From positions 1-61,595 of the forward strand of contig NZ_JAAYXO010000104.1 of assembly GCF_012515855.1 (NCBI RefSeq): a stretch of DNA of 61,595 nt, in the 5' to 3' direction. The notes below the pieces were generated by a model. The model searched no databases. It worked only from the letters and a program-made list of their open reading frames with translations, and had not been told where the DNA came from. Position numbers and translations under genes: made by a program. This DNA comes from Gordonia sp. (in: high G+C Gram-positive bacteria) (GTDB lineage: Bacteria; Actinomycetota; Actinomycetes; Mycobacteriales; Mycobacteriaceae). Positions 55,115 through 61,595 of this stretch are shown in pieces. Within the stretch, counting starts at the first letter, position 1; every line of letters starts with the position of its first letter.

Positions 55115-57283
55115 ATGACTGAACGTGTCAACGTCAATGGATTGCAGGTCGCCGAAGTTCTGTACAACTTCGTCAACAACGAAGCCCTTCCCGGCACGGG
55201 CGTAGACGCCGACCAGTTCTGGGCGGGTGCAGCAGCTGTGATCAACGATCTCGCGCCGCGCAACCGCGCACTTCTGGACGTCCGCCAGGAGCTGCAGGAC
55301 AAGATCGACGCCTGGCACCGCGATCACACCGACTTCGACTACGCCGAGTACAAGGCGTTCCTGACCGAGATCGGCTACCTGGTCCCGGTCCCCGAGACTT
55401 TCGAGATCACCACCTCGAACGTCGACGACGAGATCGCGAACATCCCCGGCCCCCAGCTGGTGGTCCCGATCCTCAATGCTCGCTTCGCGCTGAACGCATC
55501 GAACGCCCGATGGGGTTCGCTCTACGACGCCCTGTACGGAACCGACGCCATCCCGGAGACCGACGGTGCCGAGAAGGGCTCGTCGTACAACACGGTCCGC
55601 GGCGACAAGGTGATCGCCTTCGCCAAGACCTTCCTGGACAAGGCCGTGCCGCTGGAGCAGTGCAGCCACGCCGACGTGACCTCGTACGCCGTGGTCGACG
55701 GCAATGTGGTCGCCGCGTTCGGCGACGGCCAGACCACCGCCTTCGCCGACCCGACCGCGTTCGTCGGCTACACCGGTGACGCCTCCGCGCCCACCGGCAT
55801 TCTGCTGCGCCATCACGGGCTGCATCTGGAGATCCAGATCGACCCGACCTCGCCGATCGGTTCCGGCGACCGCGCAGGTGTCAAGGACGTCGCGGTGGAG
55901 TCCGCCGTCACCACGATCATGGACTTCGAGGACTCGGTCGCCGCGGTCGACGCCGACGACAAGACCCTCGGCTACCGCAACTGGCTCGGCCTCAACAAGG
56001 GCGACCTCGCCGAGGAGGTCAGCAAGGGCGGCAAGACCTTCACCCGCACGCTGAATCCCAACCGGACCTACACCGCGCCCGACGGCTCGGGCCAGGTGGA
56101 ACTGCACGGTCGGTCGCTGCTGTTCGTCCGCAACGTCGGTCATTTGATGACCAACCCGGCGATCCTCGACGCCGAGGGCAACGAGGTCCCCGAGGGCATC
56201 ATGGACGCCCTGATCACCTCGGCGATCGGCGTCCACGGCATGAGCGCCGATGGCCTGCAGAACTCGCGCACCGGCTCCATCTACATCGTGAAGCCGAAGA
56301 TGCACGGTCCCGACGAGGTTGCCTTCACCAGCGAACTGTTCGGCCGTGTCGAGGACGTTCTCGGTCTGCCGCGCAACACGCTCAAGGTCGGCATCATGGA
56401 CGAGGAGCGCCGCACCTCGGTGAACCTCGCTGCCGCGATCAACGCCGCCTCCGAGCGCGTGGTGTTCATCAACACCGGCTTCCTGGACCGCACCGGCGAC
56501 GAAATCCACACCTCGATGGAGGCCGGACCGTTCGTCCGCAAGGCCGAGATCAAGGGCCAGACCTGGTTCAACGCCTACGAGGACTCGAACGTCGACACCG
56601 GTCTGCACGCGGGTCTGCAGCACAAGGCACAGATCGGCAAGGGCATGTGGGCCATGCCGGACCTGATGGCCGACATGCTGGCGCAGAAGATCGGACACCC
56701 GACCGCGGGCGCCAACACCGCATGGGTTCCGTCGCCGACCGCCGCGACGCTGCACGCGCTGCACTACCACGAGGTCGACGTGTTCGAGCGCCAGGACGAG
56801 ATCGCCAAGCGCGAGCCCGCCTCGGTCGACGACATCCTCACGATCCCGCTCGCCAAGAACGCGAACTGGTCCGATGAGGAGAAGCGCGAGGAACTGGACA
56901 ACAACTGCCAGTCGATCCTCGGATACGTGGTGCGTTGGATCGACCACGGCGTCGGCTGCTCCAAGGTTCCCGACATCCACGACGTCGCGCTGATGGAGGA
57001 CCGCGCCACCCTGCGCATCTCCAGCCAGCACATGGCCAACTGGATCCGCCACGGCGTGGTGTCCGAGGCCGACGTCGTCGCCGCCCTGGAGCGCATGGCA
57101 CCCGTCGTCGACCGCCAGAACGCGGGCGATCCGAACTACCGCCCGATGGCGCCGGACTTCGACGGCAACATCGCGTTCCAGGCGGCCAAGGATCTGATCC
57201 TCAAGGGCGCCGTGCAGCCCAGCGGTTACACCGAACCGCTGCTCCATGCAGCGCGCCGCCAGTACAAGGCCGCCAACGCCTGA
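55115..57283 (+). CDS. glcB: Malate synthase G
   Basis: A 722-residue malate synthase G, which condenses glyoxylate with acetyl-CoA to malate in the glyoxylate shunt. Family landmarks are [21 protein letters not shown] (key residues Asn-Ala-Arg), [18 protein letters not shown] in the active-site loop, [24 protein letters not shown] and [28 protein letters not shown]. Size fits the G form. ATG 55115 follows AAGGAAAGG at 5 nt; an upstream open frame is not family-like. It stands in the same position relative to guaB1/CorC as M. tuberculosis glcB does. A hairpin closes the gene. Confidence 0.96.
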   Translation: MTERVNVNGLQVAEVLYNFVNNEALPGTGVDADQFWAGAAAVINDLAPRNRALLDVRQELQDKIDAWHRDHTDFDYAEYKAFLTEIGYLVPVPETFEITTSNVDDEIANIPGPQLVVPILNARFALNASNARWGSLYDALYGTDAIPETDGAEKGSSYNTVRGDKVIAFAKTFLDKAVPLEQCSHADVTSYAVVDGNVVAAFGDGQTTAFADPTAFVGYTGDASAPTGILLRHHGLHLEIQIDPTSPIGSGDRAGVKDVAVESAVTTIMDFEDSVAAVDADDKTLGYRNWLGLNKGDLAEEVSKGGKTFTRTLNPNRTYTAPDGSGQVELHGRSLLFVRNVGHLMTNPAILDAEGNEVPEGIMDALITSAIGVHGMSADGLQNSRTGSIYIVKPKMHGPDEVAFTSELFGRVEDVLGLPRNTLKVGIMDEERRTSVNLAAAINAASERVVFINTGFLDRTGDEIHTSMEAGPFVRKAEIKGQTWFNAYEDSNVDTGLHAGLQHKAQIGKGMWAMPDLMADMLAQKIGHPTAGANTAWVPSPTAATLHALHYHEVDVFERQDEIAKREPASVDDILTIPLAKNANWSDEEKREELDNNCQSILGYVVRWIDHGVGCSKVPDIHDVALMEDRATLRISSQHMANWIRHGVVSEADVVAALERMAPVVDRQNAGDPNYRPMAPDFDGNIAFQAAKDLILKGAVQPSGYTEPLLHAARRQYKAANA

Positions 57284-57306
57284 TATACACGACTAGGTGG
57301 ACACCT

Positions 57307-57341
57307 GACGAGCCCGGACCGGATCTCGGTCCGGGCTCGTC
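57307..57341 (+). terminator. Hairpin terminator of glcB
   Basis: GACGAGCCCGGACC (57307-57320) and GGTCCGGGCTCGTC (57328-57341) form a perfect 14-bp stem with a 7-base loop, 23 bp after the glcB stop and 45 bp before the next gene. Confidence 0.75.
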
Positions 57342-57386
57342 CGGTATCGGCCGAGCCCGCATCTCATCGCCGAAGGAGGACGATCG

Positions 57387-58568
57387 GTGGCTAAGCACAA
57401 CAGTGGCGGACGCAGCAGGCATTTCATCAGTCGGCCACTGGTCGCGCTCGCCCTGGCCCTGATCATGGTCGCGGGCCTGGTGACGGCATGGCGGCAGCTC
57501 GGCGATCGGATCGACGACGAACCGGCGGTCGCCGCCGCCGACGAGTGCCTCGAGGGCCCGGCCAAGGCATCGATCCTCGCCGACCCCGGCATCGCTCCCG
57601 CCTTGCAGAAGATCGCCGAGGACTTCAATAAGACCAAGCCGGTGATCCGCGATTACTGCGTCACCGTCGAAGTACGTCCCGCCGACGCCCGCGCCACTCT
57701 CGAAGGACTCACCGCCACGACCTGGGACACGAAGACCTACGGTGAATTCCCCGCCGCATGGGTCCCGCAGTCGTCGATCTGGGCGGCCACCCTGCAGACG
57801 TCGAAGGCCGAAGTATTCCAGGGCAAACCCGAATCTCTGGTGTCGTCCCCCATTCGGCTCGCGATGGAGCCGGAGATCGCCGAGGCCGGCGCGAACTCGA
57901 TCGCCTGGGCCGATCTGCCCGCGCAGACGCAGGCGAACTCACTCGGCGAGTTCGGCAGGAGGTCGTGGGGCTCGCTCCGGATCGCGATGCCGAACGGTCC
58001 GCAGTCAGACGCCACGGCACTCAGTTCGCAGGCGGTGGCCGCGGGCACCGTTCCGACGACGTCGCCCCTCACCGCGGCCCAGGCGAGTTCGCCCCCGGTC
58101 ACCGAGGCCCTGGATCGACTCATGTCGGCTCCGCCGCGTGTCGGCGACGGTTCGGTCGACGCCGCGGTCCGCTCCATCGCCGAGACCACCGACCCCGCCG
58201 ACGCCCCGGTGCGCGCCGTGGCGGTCACCGAACAGCAGCTCTATGCGATCACCAAGGACGATAAGACGGCGCGTGTCGCGGCGGTCGCACCGAAGGGTCA
58301 GACGCCCGTGGCCGACTACCCGGCGATCCGACTGGCCGACAAGGCGATCCCCGCGCACCTGAGCGACGCCGTCGGACAGTTCTTCACGTTCGCGCGCAAG
58401 CCGGTGCAGATGGAGATCCTCACCAAGTCTGGTTTCCGTGGCTCCGGCCCGCTCCCCGAACCCACCGCGACTGTCGACTTCGGCGAGGTCCGCGATCAGA
58501 TGCCGGTGCCCGAACCCGAGGCGTCGGTGATCATCAGCCGAAAGGTGTACCCGGCCGCGGCGCTCTAG
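57387..58568 (+). CDS. Membrane-anchored binding-type protein (Rv1836c-like, no VWA domain)
   Basis: A 393-residue protein with one N-terminal helix (about 17-36) and an extracytoplasmic domain that resembles an extracellular solute-binding fold: ILADPGIAPALQKIAEDFN, GEFPAAWVPQSSIWAATL and VSSPIRLAMEPEIA are typical. In M. tuberculosis the equivalent gene beside glcB (Rv1836c) encodes about 677 residues with an additional C-terminal von Willebrand A domain (from memory). Here the protein stops after the binding domain, and the next 30 bp lead straight into the end of the transglycosylase gene, so the VWA part is truly absent. GTG 57387 follows AAGGAGGA, an ideal ribosome site. Function unknown; envelope-facing. 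Confidence 0.75.
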   Translation: MAKHNSGGRSRHFISRPLVALALALIMVAGLVTAWRQLGDRIDDEPAVAAADECLEGPAKASILADPGIAPALQKIAEDFNKTKPVIRDYCVTVEVRPADARATLEGLTATTWDTKTYGEFPAAWVPQSSIWAATLQTSKAEVFQGKPESLVSSPIRLAMEPEIAEAGANSIAWADLPAQTQANSLGEFGRRSWGSLRIAMPNGPQSDATALSSQAVAAGTVPTTSPLTAAQASSPPVTEALDRLMSAPPRVGDGSVDAAVRSIAETTDPADAPVRAVAVTEQQLYAITKDDKTARVAAVAPKGQTPVADYPAIRLADKAIPAHLSDAVGQFFTFARKPVQMEILTKSGFRGSGPLPEPTATVDFGEVRDQMPVPEPEASVIISRKVYPAAAL

Positions 58569-58600
58569 CGCCACGCGGCCGGGCCGTCCCGCGCGACGGG

Positions 58601-59338
58601 TCAGTAGGTACGAGCGAACCCGAGGACATCGGCGACGTACTCCGCCGAGTTGTTGTAGCGCAGCACCGCGGTGTGCTGATCGGCTTCCTTGCGGAGGTCG
58701 AGATCGCCATCGCACAGGTACTTCGCGGTCGTGAGGGCGGCGTCGAAGAGGTTCTGCGGATCGGACTTGCCGTCGTCGTTGCCGTCGGCGGCATAGTGCT
58801 CCCAGGTCTCCGGGAGGAACTGCATCGGGCCGACCGCACGATCGTGGGCGGCGTCGTCGTCGAGCGCACCGCCGTCGGTGTCGGTGACGACTCGGTTGCC
58901 CGCCAGGGTGCCGTCGAGCGTCGGACCGTAGATCGGTGTGCGCAGCTTGCCTGACCCGTCGGCGTCGCCGGAGTTGGCGTGATGTGATTCCACCCGGCCA
59001 ATCCCCGCGATCAACTGCCAGTCGATGCCGCAGCGGGGTGCGCTCTTGGCCATCGACGCCTCCGCCTCGCGGTACGCCTGGAAGTTGATCTTGGGCACGG
59101 CACCCGACTTCACCGACGCCGGAACCATGCGGAACTTGGCGACGATCGGCTTCACCTTCTCCTCAGGCTTCTGCGCGAGCACGGGCTGCTTCACCTCGTG
59201 CGCTGCGTTCGCGACCGGCGGAGCGGCGACCGGCTGAGACAGGTCGGGTGCGGACGCGCCCACCAGGACGCCGGCGGCGGGTATCAGGCCGGCAACGACC
59301 AGCGCGACGGATGTGGGCCGCAGGCGGCGGGGATGCAT
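58601..59338 (-). CDS. Secreted lytic murein transglycosylase
   Basis: A 245-residue exported peptidoglycan hydrolase. An N-terminal signal sequence or anchor (about 8-30) is followed by a Pro/Ala/Lys linker and the SLT-type catalytic domain. The catalytic Glu117 is in GIGRVESHHA; the AVGPMQFLPETW motif and the NLFDAALTTAKYLCDG helix complete the fold. A calcium-type loop, DGNDDGKSDPQ, lies between. ATG 59338 is the start. The upstream region holds a GATAACG direct repeat that fits control by an MtrA-like regulator. It cleaves glycan strands with formation of 1,6-anhydro ends, probably in growth or division. Confidence 0.9.
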   Translation of the reverse strand: MHPRRLRPTSVALVVAGLIPAAGVLVGASAPDLSQPVAAPPVANAAHEVKQPVLAQKPEEKVKPIVAKFRMVPASVKSGAVPKINFQAYREAEASMAKSAPRCGIDWQLIAGIGRVESHHANSGDADGSGKLRTPIYGPTLDGTLAGNRVVTDTDGGALDDDAAHDRAVGPMQFLPETWEHYAADGNDDGKSDPQNLFDAALTTAKYLCDGDLDLRKEADQHTAVLRYNNSAEYVADVLGFARTY

Positions 59339-59433
59339 ACGCAGACAGTCCTCAGGGGTCGTGGCGGAACGACCTCGGTGCGGCGCGTCCCTCGAAAGAA
59401 CGACACCGAACGTACATGATTTCGTCGCATCTC

Positions 59434-59451
59434 CGTTATCGGAGCGTTATC
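59434..59451. promoter_or_regulatory. Direct repeat of GATAACG (minus strand) upstream of the transglycosylase
   Basis: On the plus strand, CGTTATC occurs at 59434-59440 and 59445-59451 (11-bp period); a related GTTAACG lies at 59464-59470 in the same gap. The repeat lies about 95 bp upstream of the transglycosylase start. MtrA, which governs cell-wall hydrolase genes in actinobacteria, binds direct repeats of similar look (from memory). Confidence 0.45.
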
Positions 59452-59570
59452 TAAAGCCTCGCAGTTAACGACTCGGCGGGGTCAGCAAATTTCGGACACC
59501 GCTGCGATGCAGGTCAGCGGCCGACCACAGATCTTCTGTGAGGACCACCACGATCGCCCTCGCCTCCACC

Positions 59571-60212
59571 TCAATCCCGGGTGCGATTCCAGAACTGGTG
59601 GGTGAGTCCGCTGCCGGTGGTCACCGACTCGACGTCGAACTGTTTCTGCAGATCGGCGCATCCCTCCCAGATCGAGACGCCCGTTCCGATGACCGCGGGA
59701 ACCGTCACCAGGTGCATGAAGTCCACGAGGTCGGCCTGCAGGAACTCGCGTACGCTCGACGGCCCGCCGCCGAGTCGCACATCACCGTCGGCCAGGCTCC
59801 TCGCGAAGTCGAGGGCTTCGGCAGCCGGTGCGTTCAGGAAGTGAAAGACGGTGCCGTTCTCGAAGACGAGGGGTTCGCGTTCGTAGTGGGTCAGCACCAC
59901 CACCGGGGTGCGAAACGGCGGCTCACTTCCCCACCAGCCGATCCAATCATCGTCGTCGACCCAGGGGCCGCTCTGCGGGCCGAACTTGCGACGTCCCATG
60001 ATCTCGACACCGATCCCCTGGCTCCAGCCGCTGGTGAACAGATGATCGGCGCGAATCGGGTCCGCGATACGGTCCACGCCCCAGATCACTCGTCCGTCGA
60101 AGTAGGCGAAGAGTTCGGCGGCGTCCCCGATGGGTTTGTCGACGGTCACCTCCAGACCGGCGCTGTAGCCGTCGAGCGAGATGGCGAGGTTGTGCACGCG
60201 AACCTTGGACAT
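59571..60212 (-). CDS. RibD C-terminal/DHFR-fold family protein
   Basis: A 213-residue protein of the RibD-C/dihydrofolate-reductase-like family. It begins KVRVHNLAISLDGYSAG, the typical substrate loop, continues with EIMGRRKFG and PVVVLTHY (cofactor strands) and ends with a DVRLGGGPSSVREFL loop that would bind NADPH phosphate. Members reduce diverse small substrates or confer resistance to antifolates; which applies is unknown. ATG 60212 follows AGGAG at 7 nt. It stands between two terminator-like hairpins and is probably monocistronic. Confidence 0.87.
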   Translation of the reverse strand: MSKVRVHNLAISLDGYSAGLEVTVDKPIGDAAELFAYFDGRVIWGVDRIADPIRADHLFTSGWSQGIGVEIMGRRKFGPQSGPWVDDDDWIGWWGSEPPFRTPVVVLTHYEREPLVFENGTVFHFLNAPAAEALDFARSLADGDVRLGGGPSSVREFLQADLVDFMHLVTVPAVIGTGVSIWEGCADLQKQFDVESVTTGSGLTHQFWNRTRD

Positions 60213-60266
60213 CGGAGTCTCCTGTCGACTCCGCCGATGCTAGTCCGCTGACCGCCGGTCCGCGGA

Positions 60267-60307
60267 CGAAAGCTGCCCTCGACGAATTTCGTCGAGGGCA
60301 GCTTTCG
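60267..60307. terminator. Hairpin terminator of gcvP, perfect 20-bp stem
   Basis: Positions 60267-60286 and 60288-60307 are perfect inverted repeats (CGAAAGCTGC ... GCAGCTTTCG) with one intervening base. It follows the gcvP stop by 16 bp on the minus strand and precedes the RibD-C-like gene. Confidence 0.75.
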
Positions 60308-60323
60308 CGAGTGCACGCGTGAG

Positions 60324-61595
<1,272 letters not shown>

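Noticed and set aside
58569-58600. Hairpin between the binding-type protein and the transglycosylase
   Set aside because: Only a 5-bp stem (CCGTC...GACGG) with a GC-rich loop; too weak to call a terminator.

Overview
The window reads as a high-GC actinobacterial chromosome from a mycolic-acid-containing lineage (order Mycobacteriales; Gordonia or a close relative is my best inference). The grounds are two Emb-family arabinosyltransferases, an MshB-like mycothiol-pathway deacetylase, a Ddn-type deazaflavin protein, an Abhydrolase_9 membrane protein, many apparently leaderless genes with TANNNT -10 boxes 6-9 nt before the start codon, and gene order at 47-61.6 kb that, from memory, follows the M. 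tuberculosis Rv1832-Rv1854c segment. No rRNA, tRNA, CRISPR array, prophage or insertion sequence was seen.

Layout. 0-1.9 kb: a Cys-containing membrane protein, a BlaI-type repressor and an M56 peptidase whose frame is broken. 1.9-5.7 kb: a NarL-type two-component system divergent from an FtsX-type ABC exporter. 5.8-7.45 kb: a luciferase-like monooxygenase followed by about 600 bp of palindromic repeats with a 170-bp near-identical duplication. 7.45-13.5 kb: a TetR gene divergent from a tightly coupled oxidative-lipid operon (HSL-type esterase, frameshifted SDR, ferritin-like di-iron protein, truncated flavoprotein, Baeyer-Villiger-type monooxygenase), then an AhpD-like protein. 13.5-20.2 kb: two overlapping emb genes. 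20.2-27.9 kb: old-yellow-enzyme protein, CopB-type copper ATPase with a CsoR-like operator, DUF1345 and LysE membrane proteins, NfeD-like/flotillin pair, secreted protein. 27.9-31.1 kb: a minus-strand group of small enzymes (GNAT, pirin, LON-domain, two VOC proteins). 31.1-37.2 kb: Abhydrolase_9, dienoyl-CoA-isomerase-like crotonase, Ddn-like protein, htpG, PIG-L deacetylase. 37.2-45.9 kb: recC-recB-recD, stop/start overlapped, with a 15-bp minisatellite inside recC. 46-61.6 kb: thioesterase, GNAT, ndh, PaaI thioesterase, a second intact BlaI-M56 pair, guaB1, two CBS/CorC proteins, glcB, a membrane-anchored binding-type protein, a lytic transglycosylase, a RibD-C/DHFR-fold protein and the C-terminal part of gcvP.

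How the genes work together. The strongest candidate for an uncharacterised system is the TetR-controlled operon at 8.1-13 kb. It combines a complete di-iron ligand set, a classical BVMO and a BVMO relative that has lost its FAD domain, all joined by 1-4 nt overlaps, with a promoter and operator visible at the first start codon. Two genes carry single-base frame disruptions (M56 near 1275; SDR in a C6 run at 9855-9860). Either these are sequencing indels or the genes are recently broken. Several long, nearly perfect hairpins separate convergent units and probably act as bidirectional terminators.
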